A stretch of 64,000 nt of DNA from Onishia taeanensis (GTDB taxonomy: Bacteria > Pseudomonadota > Gammaproteobacteria > Pseudomonadales > Halomonadaceae). This document shows, piece by piece, positions 54,438 through 64,000 of this stretch (the stretch's first letter is position 1; the number at the start of each line of letters is the position of its first letter). A program made the translations under genes and the position numbers. The notes beneath the pieces are model-generated. The model saw nothing but the letters and a program-made list of their open reading frames with translations. It was not told the DNA's origin and made no database searches. The DNA is taken from assembly GCF_013349955.1 (NCBI RefSeq), contig NZ_JABVXC010000002.1, positions 1 to 64,000 of the forward strand. The letters run 5' to 3'.

Positions 54438-54962
54438 CTATTGACTGGCGGCCTGAGGCCCTCGCGCGAAATAGCGGTGCCCGCACTGATGACAGGGCTC
54501 GAGGCGCGCCACCTCGCTAAGTGTGACTTCACTGCCGCAGTGCACGCAGCTCAAGAGGCCGGGGGCAATCATCTCGCCTTCGCAGTAGTCGGCGCGAGCC
54601 GCTTCCAGGTCGTCCTCGAAGCGCAGCCTATCGATCACGGTACGGTCGGCGATCGAGAACAGCGCCTCACGAATCCGCCGTGACAGCACGTCGAGGTCGA
54701 TACCCAGCCAGCTGGCCACGCCTTCGCCGCCAGCGGCGAGATAGTGCCGCATGTCTTTGAGGTCGCGCTCGACCCAGGCTCGCAGCAGTGAAAGCTCGTC
54801 GCGGGTGTAGTCTTCGACCTCCGCCTCGAACTCCACTGCATCGTCGAGATCCTTTTGCAGGTTTTCCCATGACAGCTCCTTGGCGCCATCCTGAAGCCGC
54901 CCCAGCAGTCGCTCATAGCCCTCACGCAGGCGATGGTCTGAATGCTTATCCTGATCGCTCAT
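54438..54962 (-). CDS. ybeL: YbeL-like zinc-ribbon protein (DUF1451)
   Basis: 174-residue soluble protein, acidic and helical in the first two thirds, ending in a zinc ribbon with two Cys pairs (CVHCGS and CHQCGHRYF). The family is conserved but without an assigned function. It is divergent from leuS, as ybeL is near leuS in E. coli. Good AAAGGAG-type ribosome site before the ATG. Confidence 0.9.
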   Translation of the reverse strand: MSDQDKHSDHRLREGYERLLGRLQDGAKELSWENLQKDLDDAVEFEAEVEDYTRDELSLLRAWVERDLKDMRHYLAAGGEGVASWLGIDLDVLSRRIREALFSIADRTVIDRLRFEDDLEAARADYCEGEMIAPGLLSCVHCGSEVTLSEVARLEPCHQCGHRYFARGPQAASQ

Positions 54963-55149
54963 CTGAGTCTCCTTTGAACCTTCCTTGATCTGGCCATACG
55001 CTGACCAAGTGCGAGGCCCCTACCTGCTCAGGCCCCGCTGCGGTATGCTTGGTCCCCATTTAGACGCTATCTTCCCGTGCCATCAAGCCTTTTGCTTCTC
55101 AAGCGCATGGGAAAGTCCTCTGCTTTTCGCCACCTACGCTACAAGGTAA

Positions 55150-57831
<2,682 letters not shown>

Positions 57832-57879
57832 GAGAAAAGGTTGTCGGTTCAGCCGGTCAAGCACACGAGGGAGTCGATC

Positions 57880-58395
57880 ATGCAACGCCGCCGCTTTCTG
57901 AAGCAGGGTCTCAAGGTCGCCATGGGCGCGGCCGCCGTGAGTGTGCTGGGGCTTGGCCTCAGCGGCTGTGGCTTTCAACTGCGGGGCTATGGCGAGTCCA
58001 TCCCCGCCCTGGACGCCTTGGCGCTGGCCGGCGCCAATGATGACCTCACCCCCGTGGTGCGCAAGGCGCTGACCCGTGCCGGTACTCAGATCGACGATCA
58101 GGCCGCCCTGCGCCTCAACCTGGGGCGAGCAACCATCAACGAGACCAACCGAGGCATGGCCGGCGCCGGCAGTCGCGACATCGACCTGACCCTGACGGTG
58201 CCCTTCTCGGTGCAGCGCCAGGCCAACGATGCCTACCTGCTCGACCAGCAGACCCTCAACGTCAGCGAGCGCATCAGCATCAACGACAACGATCTGCTGG
58301 CCCAGGATGACGCCCGTCGTGCCGCCAGGGAGAGACTTCGCAAGGCCGCCGCGCGCCAGCTTCTCGAGCGGCTGCGGCCACTGGCCGAGCAATGA
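57880..58395 (+). CDS. lptE: LPS-assembly lipoprotein LptE
   Basis: 171-residue outer-membrane lipoprotein, partner and plug of LptD in lipopolysaccharide export. Lipobox LSGC (Cys29) followed by GFQLRGYGESIP, typical of LptE. The signal peptide starts MQRRRFLKQGLKVAMG, which contains a twin-arginine-like RRxFLK, unusual for this protein. The start at 57880 has GGGAG six bases upstream; the frame is open to 57826 only through the tandem repeat. Between leuS and holA. Confidence 0.95.
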   Translation: MQRRRFLKQGLKVAMGAAAVSVLGLGLSGCGFQLRGYGESIPALDALALAGANDDLTPVVRKALTRAGTQIDDQAALRLNLGRATINETNRGMAGAGSRDIDLTLTVPFSVQRQANDAYLLDQQTLNVSERISINDNDLLAQDDARRAARERLRKAAARQLLERLRPLAEQ

Positions 58396-58456
58396 TAGTC
58401 AAGGCCCTGCCTCGAAACCTCGACGAGCGAAGGCCAGACCAGGCAAAAGCTCGTGA

Positions 58457-58537
58457 GTAAACGGAGTTTACAAAGGAGTAAATGAGTATTTTGAGCGAGC
58501 TTTTAACGCCGTATGGGCGAGCGCAGACAGGTTTTAG
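58457..58537 (+). other. Dyad and short open frame between lptE and holA
   Basis: GTAAAC-GGA-GTTTAC (58457-58471) followed by AAAGGAG, TAA and an ATG at 58481 that opens an 18-codon frame (MSILSELLTPYGRAQTGFR-like, stop at 58535-58537). The ribosome site is close to the ATG (three bases). It could be a leader peptide of holA or an interspersed repeat; I cannot tell which. Confidence 0.35.
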
Positions 58538-58547
58538 GTAGGGCCGT

Positions 58548-59606
58548 ATGAAGGTATTTCCCGACAAGCTCCCCCCGGCGCTCGCCAAGGGCCTGCCGCC
58601 GGTCGTGATCGTCGCCGGCGACGAGCCGCTGATCCATATGGAAGCCTGCGATGCCGTGCGCACTGCCGCCCGCCAGGCCGGCATCGAGGAACGCGAGGTG
58701 CTGCACGTCGAGAACGGCTTCCAGTGGGGGCGACTTACCGAATCCGCCGCCAGCCTGTCGCTGTTCGCTTCGTCGAAACTCATCGAGCTTCGCCTGGGTG
58801 GCCAGGCCCCCGGCCAGGAAGGCGGCAAGGCGCTGGAGGCCTACGCCGATCAGATGAAGGGCAGCGACAACCTGCTCTTGATCATGGCCGACAAGCTCGA
58901 CCGCCGGCAGCAGCAGAGCAAGTGGTTCAAGGCGTTGGACAAGGCCGGCCTCTTCGTGCCGGTATGGCCGGTGGATCACCAACGCCTCGGCTTCTGGATG
59001 CGCGATCGCGCCAGCCATCACGGCCTGAGCATGGATATGGAGGCCGCCCGCCTGCTCGGCGAGCGCACCGAGGGTAACCTGCTGGCCGCCGACCAGGAGC
59101 TGCAGAAGCTCGCGCTGCTGTTGCCGCGAGGCGCCAGGCTCGATGTGGCCGCGATCACCCAGGGGGTGGAAGACAGCGCCCGCTACGATGTCTTCACCCT
59201 GAGCGATGCCTGCCTGCGGGGCGAGCGGGAACGCGCCTCGCGGATCCTCAAGAGCCTGCAGCGCGAGGGCCTCGAGGCGCCCATCGTGCTGTGGGCGCTG
59301 ACCCGCGAGCTGCGCATTTTGCTCTCGCTCTATCAGCACCTCGATCAGGGCCAGAGCTTCGAGCATGCCTGCAAGGCCCAGAAGCCGCCGATCTTCGACA
59401 AGCGGCGCCCCGCCTACCAGCAGGCCCTGAACCGGCTGCCGGTCAAGCGCCTGCACAAGCTGCTGCTGTTTTCCCAGCGCCTGGATCTCGCCATCAAGGG
59501 CGCCGGTGCCGTCCCGCTGTGGGACGGCCTCCACGACCTGGCGCTGACCCTGGCCGGCGGTCGCGGCCTGCTGGCGGAATCGCCGCAGTCCTACAAGGTC
59601 GGCTGA
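58548..59606 (+). CDS. holA: DNA polymerase III subunit delta
   Basis: 352-residue clamp-loader subunit that opens the beta sliding clamp. Three-domain arrangement as in E. coli HolA (343 residues), with VIVAGDEPLIHMEACDAVR, SLFASSKLIELRLGG and the DHQRLGFWMRDRASHHGL region. ATG at 58548; follows lptE after 152 bases. nadD, often next, is not here: instead a minus-strand gene of unknown function follows. Confidence 0.95.
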   Translation: MKVFPDKLPPALAKGLPPVVIVAGDEPLIHMEACDAVRTAARQAGIEEREVLHVENGFQWGRLTESAASLSLFASSKLIELRLGGQAPGQEGGKALEAYADQMKGSDNLLLIMADKLDRRQQQSKWFKALDKAGLFVPVWPVDHQRLGFWMRDRASHHGLSMDMEAARLLGERTEGNLLAADQELQKLALLLPRGARLDVAAITQGVEDSARYDVFTLSDACLRGERERASRILKSLQREGLEAPIVLWALTRELRILLSLYQHLDQGQSFEHACKAQKPPIFDKRRPAYQQALNRLPVKRLHKLLLFSQRLDLAIKGAGAVPLWDGLHDLALTLAGGRGLLAESPQSYKVG

Positions 59607-59682
59607 CCCTGATCTTGCCTTACCTTCATAACGCCTTCTGGAAGTCTGCACCAAATGAGGCGCTGCTCCGCAGCGCCAACGC

Positions 59683-61662
59683 CTAGACGTCCACCGCCCA
59701 ACTGGTTCGGCCTAACGCCATGACGCGGGCCACTTCCTCCTCGGGAACGGCGTTGATGTCGCCAAGCTCCAGCGGATCCAGGTGATAGACGTAAAGCCGC
59801 GAGGCAAACTCGGCGATGGGCAGTGACGCCTCGCCGTTCAGCTCATCGTTGCCCTGAATCGCGCAGACTATGCCTTGCCCCCAGTCCTGGCCGCTATCGT
59901 TGTTGGGGTTATAGAAGTAGACGCGCATTGCGTCCTTGGCGTCCAACGCCACGCGCAAGATGGTGATGGCGTGTCGACCCACATAGCGCCCCCCACTGTC
60001 AGTGACGGCGATACCAGCGGGCTGGGGGTGGATCACTGGCATATGGCCGTTGTAATAAGGGTGGTAACTGGCATAGAACTGACGAATGAATCCCTCGTAG
60101 TCATCGATGTTACCGGTGTCGATGTTGACCACCACACGGAAACCGTGACCCACCCACCAGCCGTAGAATTCCGGATTGATCCAGCGGTGTAGGTCATCGT
60201 CACGCTCACCGCAAAGACGCCCCATTTCCATGTAGAGGCGATCAAGATGCGGTACCAGAATCAGGGACACGGCATCGACATCCAGCGGGGACTCCTTGGC
60301 GAGGCCAGACTCCAACCCCTTGGACGATATCTGCTGGCCCTCGAACCGCGTCAGTACCTCATCATCACGCGCCGCCCAGGCGACGAGCTGCAATAGATAG
60401 TCCGGGTCGTTATCGGCCCACATGGACAAACCAATCACCGACTGACAGGTAGGGTTGTTGCCCTGCCCGACACCCAGCGGCAGGCCCAGAATACTCAGCA
60501 CGCCGGCAAGCAGGTAAACCCGTGGTGGGTGCGCGTCGCCAAAGACGCCTGTCAAGGTTTCCGAGGTCGCGGCGGACAGCTTGAGTTCGATTTGCCGCCA
60601 CAGCCCGGCGGCGACCGTTGGCGCGAAGAAGGTGCCACGTTCGAGCATCATGACCAGGCCATATACGGCCTGACTGGTTTCAGCAAAAATAGCCTCATCT
60701 ATCAGCCGGTACACCAGCGCGCTGTAGCATTGCAGGGCATCGAGGCCCGTCATGCTCAGCCCCAAGGCGTCGGGGATCAAATCGTCGAACTTGCCGCGCA
60801 GATGACGCAGAAAGACCGCGTGATACGCCGATACCAGTCCCGTTTCATGCATCGCATGCGCAAAGGCACCCGCCTCGTCGGCCAGCGTGTCTCGGTCCAT
60901 GGCCCCCAGGCGCTCGAGATACACCGTCACGCCCGGATCTTCGCGGCAGCCCGGGGTCGGCCCAAAGAGTGCACTGACCAGACGCGCAGCTCCCTCTGTA
61001 CCAGCGGTTTCGATATTCGGGTCAAAGAGGCACTTGGCAATCTGGCCGATCATTTCCTTGATGCTGTCGGTCTGAATCGGGCGTTGAACCAGCAGGCGTC
61101 TGACTTCGTCGACCAGACTGGCGAGAATGCTTTCATAGCCCAGCCGGGCAAGCAGGTATTGATACAGCGACTGGACGATGGCCCCCAGCGCCTGTGGGCG
61201 TTCGCGGTCCGCCTCGCTCATTTGCCCGGCCAACAGGTCCAGATTCAGGGCCATCACCTGGGTCAGGAAATTCCTGGCCTGTTCGGCAGAAATACCTGAA
61301 TGAAAGTAGTCACCTGATACCACCGCCAGCAGGCGAAGCTCGCTGAGCGCCTCAATGACCGTGATCTCGGCGCTGCTTTGTCGCAATGAACGCACCGCCA
61401 ACACTGGCTGCAGGATGGAAGGCTGTGCCCAATCTCGTCCGGTGAAGACTCCCGCCTCCTCTACATCCGAGACGCGAGCATAAAGTGCTTCCAGCCCCTC
61501 GCTCGTCGTCATGACGACCCTGGCCGACTCCAGCACCGCGTTGCTAGAGGCCTTGGGGTCCGTCGTACGGGCCTGTCTGAACCGCTCAAGGGCCGCCTCG
61601 AAATTGGCGACTGCCTGAGGAGTGTCGATAGGAGTATCGATAACGGGATGCTCTGTGTTCAT
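59683..61662 (-). CDS. Unknown 659-residue protein with possible papain-like Cys-His-Asn residues
   Basis: Not recognised as any named family. No signal peptide or membrane segment, so probably cytoplasmic. Residues 1-370 look mostly alpha-helical, without motifs. From 397 the sequence reads GVGQGNNPTCQSVIGLSMWA, with Gln400 and Cys406 placed like the oxyanion Gln and nucleophile of papain-fold proteins; His564 (GGRYVGRHAITILRV) and Asn585 (MRVYFYNPNNDSG) fit the remaining positions. Thus a cysteine peptidase, transglutaminase-like or acyl-transfer activity is possible, by inference only. It faces holA (76 bases apart) and is divergent from the osmoprotectant genes. It stands alone, which suggests an accessory gene. 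Confidence 0.75.
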   Translation of the reverse strand: MNTEHPVIDTPIDTPQAVANFEAALERFRQARTTDPKASSNAVLESARVVMTTSEGLEALYARVSDVEEAGVFTGRDWAQPSILQPVLAVRSLRQSSAEITVIEALSELRLLAVVSGDYFHSGISAEQARNFLTQVMALNLDLLAGQMSEADRERPQALGAIVQSLYQYLLARLGYESILASLVDEVRRLLVQRPIQTDSIKEMIGQIAKCLFDPNIETAGTEGAARLVSALFGPTPGCREDPGVTVYLERLGAMDRDTLADEAGAFAHAMHETGLVSAYHAVFLRHLRGKFDDLIPDALGLSMTGLDALQCYSALVYRLIDEAIFAETSQAVYGLVMMLERGTFFAPTVAAGLWRQIELKLSAATSETLTGVFGDAHPPRVYLLAGVLSILGLPLGVGQGNNPTCQSVIGLSMWADNDPDYLLQLVAWAARDDEVLTRFEGQQISSKGLESGLAKESPLDVDAVSLILVPHLDRLYMEMGRLCGERDDDLHRWINPEFYGWWVGHGFRVVVNIDTGNIDDYEGFIRQFYASYHPYYNGHMPVIHPQPAGIAVTDSGGRYVGRHAITILRVALDAKDAMRVYFYNPNNDSGQDWGQGIVCAIQGNDELNGEASLPIAEFASRLYVYHLDPLELGDINAVPEEEVARVMALGRTSWAVDV

Positions 61663-62066
61663 GACACCGGATACCTTCCATTGCGACGCATTGCGGCAAA
61701 GTTGCCAATCCCTTCACGCATTGAGCATATAGAGAAAGCCTGACGGCTGATATGACCACTGATCGCTGGTCCCAGCGCCTCGAGCCTCCTACCTCGCCCT
61801 CCTCTTTTCCCCTTGCGCAACATCATGAAGCGGCACACAGTAAGCGGTCGCTTATGCGCTTGAATCACCATCAGCAATAATTGGCATTTTGTATCGTCAT
61901 CCATATCGATAACAATTGGCTATGCCGCTCTGCTACGCTTAGCCCGTTCCCGCGCCGGCACCCCCTGTCCGCGTGATTATCGGCGCTGGCCCGAGTGCAC
62001 AGCACCGTCATCCCGGGCCGGCGAACGCCTGCCGGCCTTGAGACACAATAATCAAGGAGACGACGC
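61663..62066. other. Divergent intergenic region before the osmoprotectant genes
   Basis: 404 bases with no credible gene. It carries the promoter described at 61881-61909 and presumably that of the unknown 659-residue protein gene. No large repeat was seen. Confidence 0.5.
61881..61909 (+). promoter_or_regulatory. Candidate sigma-70 promoter of the osmoprotectant operon
   Basis: TTGGCA at 61881-61886, 17-base spacer, TATCGA at 61904-61909, in an AT-rich patch. It is about 160 bases upstream of the permease start. Matches are 5 of 6 for -35 and 4 of 6 for -10. Confidence 0.4.
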
Positions 62067-62732
62067 TTGGAACTGTTTCAATATGCTCTGGACAATCTGG
62101 AGCTCTTGCTGACCCGCACCATTGAGCATATCTCGCTGGTGGGTGTAGCGGTCGGCATCGCGACCCTGACGGGAGTGCCGATCGGCATCGCCATCACCAA
62201 GAATGAGCGCGCCGCCAAGACCGTGCTCTACATCGCCTCGATCATCGTGACGATTCCTTCCATCGCGCTGTTCGGCATCATGATCCCGATTCTGTCCATC
62301 ATCGGACAGGGCATCGGTTATATGCCGGCGGTCATCGCGGTGCTGCTCTATTCGCAGCTACCGATCATTCGCAACACCTACACCGCCATCAATAACGTCG
62401 ACCCGGCCCTGCGCGAGGCCGCTCGCGGCATCGGCATGAGCCAGAACCAGCGCCTGCGCATGGTCGAGATTCCGCTCGCCGTGCCGGTGATCATGGCCGG
62501 CGTGCGCACCGCCGTGGTGCTCAACATCGGCGTTATGGCCATTGCCGCCTACATCGGCGCGGGCGGGCTCGGCACCTTCATCAGCCGCGGTATTTCTCAG
62601 TCCGATCCGCGCCAGCTGATCCTCGGCGCAGTGGCCGTCAGCGTGCTGGCGATCATCGTCGACTACTCACTGCTGGCGCTGCAGAAGCGCCTGACGCCCA
62701 AGGGCATGGAGCGCGCCGCCGCCACCACCTGA
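62067..62732 (+). CDS. Osmoprotectant ABC transporter permease
   Basis: 221-residue inner-membrane permease with about six segments, like OpuCB/OsmW-type quaternary-amine transporters. EAARGIGMSQNQRLRMVEIP is the loop that docks on the ATPase, and GVRTAVVLNIGVMAIAAYIG is typical. TTG start at 62067 with AAGGAG six bases upstream. Followed by an ATPase with CBS domains and another permease: an uptake system for glycine betaine, choline or related compounds, consistent with a halophilic lifestyle. Confidence 0.9.
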   Translation: MELFQYALDNLELLLTRTIEHISLVGVAVGIATLTGVPIGIAITKNERAAKTVLYIASIIVTIPSIALFGIMIPILSIIGQGIGYMPAVIAVLLYSQLPIIRNTYTAINNVDPALREAARGIGMSQNQRLRMVEIPLAVPVIMAGVRTAVVLNIGVMAIAAYIGAGGLGTFISRGISQSDPRQLILGAVAVSVLAIIVDYSLLALQKRLTPKGMERAAATT

Positions 62733-62777
62733 GCCGTCATTCGTGCCACATTCTGCCGACCAGACAAGGACCGCTTC

Positions 62778-63956
62778 ATGATTCGACTCGATAACCTGAC
62801 CAAGGTCTTCGACACGCCCAAGGGCGCCGTGACCGCCGCCGACCACATCAGCATGGAAGTTCCGAGCGGTGAAATCTGCATCCTGCTCGGCCCCTCCGGC
62901 TGCGGCAAGACCACCACCCTGAAGATGATCAACCGCATCGTCCGCCCGACATCGGGCAAGGTGTTCATCAATGGTGAGGACACCACCAGCCTCGATACCC
63001 AGGACCTGCGCCGCAATATCGGCTACGTGATCCAGCAGATCGGTCTGTTCCCCAACATGACCATCGAGGAAAACATTACCGTGGTCCCCAAGCTGCTGGG
63101 CTGGGACAAGGCCAAGTACCGGGAGCGCGCACGGGAAATGATGCGCATGATCGCGCTGGAGCCGGACGCCTTCCTCAAGCGCTATCCAAGCGAGCTTTCC
63201 GGCGGCCAACAGCAGCGTATCGGCGTGGCCCGGGCGCTGGCCGCCGATCCGCCCGTGATGCTGATGGACGAACCCTTCGGCGCCATTGACCCGATCAATC
63301 GGGCAGTGATTCAGGACGAATTCCTGAAGATGCAGCAGGACCTCAAGAAGACGATCATGTTCGTCAGCCACGACATCGACGAAGCGATCAAGATGGGCGA
63401 CCGCATCGCCATCTTCCGGGCCGGTAAGCTGGTCCAGTACTCGGAGCCTGACGAGCTGCTCGCCGCGCCCAAGAACGACTTCGTCGAGTCCTTCCTCGGT
63501 GAGGATCGGGCCCTCAAGCGCCTCAACCTGGTCAAGGTGCGCGACCTGGCCAGCGACGAGATCGGGCTGGTTCGCCCGGACGATACCCTCGAGACGGCGC
63601 TCAAGCGCATCGAAGAATACGGCTATCAAAACAGCATCGTAATGGTGAACGACAAGCGCCAACCGGTGGGCATCATCAACGCCGCCGTGGCCCGCACCAC
63701 CAAGGGCCATTGCCGGGACCACTTCCAGAGCGTGCCAGTGGTGGTCAGCCTCGACGACGACCTGCGCAAGGTCGCCTCGCTGATGTTTGCCAACGACATG
63801 ACCTGGGTAGCCTGCGTCGATAACGATGGTCGCATCGTCGGCCAGATCACCCAGCGGGCGATTACCCACCACCTGGGGTCGCGCTATCGGACTCACTCTC
63901 GCGACCAGGCCACTCTGGATGCCGCGGCATCGCTGTCACCGGCCGACAAGGAGTAA
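62778..63956 (+). CDS. Osmoprotectant ABC transporter ATP-binding protein with CBS domains
   Basis: 392-residue ATPase of the OpuCA/ProV class. Walker A GPSGCGKTT (about 38-46), signature LSGGQQQRIGVARAL, Walker B VMLMDEPFGAIDP and switch His in FVSHDIDEAI. C-terminal tandem CBS domains (about 255-375) probably sense ionic strength or nucleotides. ATG at 62778. Downstream gene starts after a 3-base gap. Confidence 0.93.
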   Translation: MIRLDNLTKVFDTPKGAVTAADHISMEVPSGEICILLGPSGCGKTTTLKMINRIVRPTSGKVFINGEDTTSLDTQDLRRNIGYVIQQIGLFPNMTIEENITVVPKLLGWDKAKYRERAREMMRMIALEPDAFLKRYPSELSGGQQQRIGVARALAADPPVMLMDEPFGAIDPINRAVIQDEFLKMQQDLKKTIMFVSHDIDEAIKMGDRIAIFRAGKLVQYSEPDELLAAPKNDFVESFLGEDRALKRLNLVKVRDLASDEIGLVRPDDTLETALKRIEEYGYQNSIVMVNDKRQPVGIINAAVARTTKGHCRDHFQSVPVVVSLDDDLRKVASLMFANDMTWVACVDNDGRIVGQITQRAITHHLGSRYRTHSRDQATLDAAASLSPADKE

Positions 63957-63959
63957 GCC

Positions 63960-64000
63960 ATGCCGACGCTGAACCTCTCTGGGGCAATGCGCCTGCTGGT
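63960..64000 (+). CDS. Start of a third transporter gene, probably a second permease
   Basis: Only 13 codons fit in the window: MPTLNLSGAMRLL. AAGGAG lies six bases before the ATG, three bases after the ATPase stop. By analogy with opuC/osm operons it should be the second permease, with the binding protein nearby, but the visible part does not prove this. Confidence 0.6.
   Translation, partial: MPTLNLSGAMRLL

Noticed and set aside
61700..61900. Search for a small RNA or riboswitch before the osmoprotectant genes
   Set aside because: No conserved riboswitch core or terminator-like structure could be recognised.
62667..63896. 409-codon minus-strand open frame
   Set aside because: Antisense to the osmoprotectant ATPase gene; same artefact.

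Overview
The window is a high-GC, gene-dense chromosomal segment of a gammaproteobacterium. Gene order and content best fit the Halomonadaceae (Halomonas-like). The main supports are: a leuC-leuD-leuB-asd-fimV-truA-trpF-trpB-trpA-accD-folC-dedD-cvpA-purF-metZ run that extends the order familiar from Pseudomonas; a ybeL / leuS-lptE-holA block as in enterics and pseudomonads; a phhA-phhB-aminotransferase operon with a divergent TyrR/PhhR-type regulator; and an osmoprotectant ABC transporter at the right edge. The genus is an inference from synteny; no rRNA or other marker is present. I see no tRNA, rRNA, CRISPR array, prophage, transposase or integrase.

Layout. 1-3.0 kb (minus): sulfur assimilation (start of cysD, cysQ, an SLC13-type anion permease). 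3.4-6.2 kb (minus): an NSS sodium symporter and 4-hydroxyphenylpyruvate dioxygenase. 6.5-8.1 kb: divergent ArgO/LysE-type exporter and its LysR-type regulator. 8.2-10.9 kb (minus): a marR-hlyD-DUF2955 efflux operon with a clear palindromic operator. 11.1-16.2 kb: thiamine-binding protein, cyclopropane fatty acid synthase, a diguanylate cyclase and a RecQ-type helicase. 16.3-21.2 kb (plus): rbsDACB-rbsR, without rbsK, behind a perfect LacI-family operator. 21.3-25.7 kb: PhhR and, divergent from it, phhA-phhB-aminotransferase (Phe to Tyr to 4-hydroxyphenylpyruvate). 25.8-33.4 kb: dadA, a MATE exporter, a PAS-GGDEF-EAL protein, a 2OG-Fe(II) dioxygenase, and a YceI / cytochrome b561 pair. 33.7-51.7 kb (minus): the long housekeeping run from metZ back to leuC. 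52-54.4 kb: a LysR regulator divergent from leuC and an orphan membrane protein. 54.4-59.6 kb: ybeL, leuS, lptE, holA. 59.7-61.7 kb (minus): a 659-residue protein of unknown function with a possible Cys-His-Asn catalytic set. 62-64 kb (plus): osmoprotectant transporter genes, cut by the window end.

Connections. Phenylalanine and tyrosine breakdown is split over two loci (hpd at 5-6 kb; phhABC at 23-25.6 kb). TyrR-box-like sequences lie upstream of both, which suggests one PhhR regulon, and the NSS transporter beside hpd may supply aromatic amino acids. Branched-chain, tryptophan, methionine/lysine, purine, folate and fatty-acid precursor genes sit together on the minus strand.

The most unusual non-coding trait is a set of short tandem repeats (7 to 15 bp units, 2 to 6 copies) placed at gene ends or in 5' regions at seven sites. 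The most unusual protein is the 659-residue product at 59.7-61.7 kb. No complete novel multi-gene system is evident: most of the window is ordinary core metabolism.
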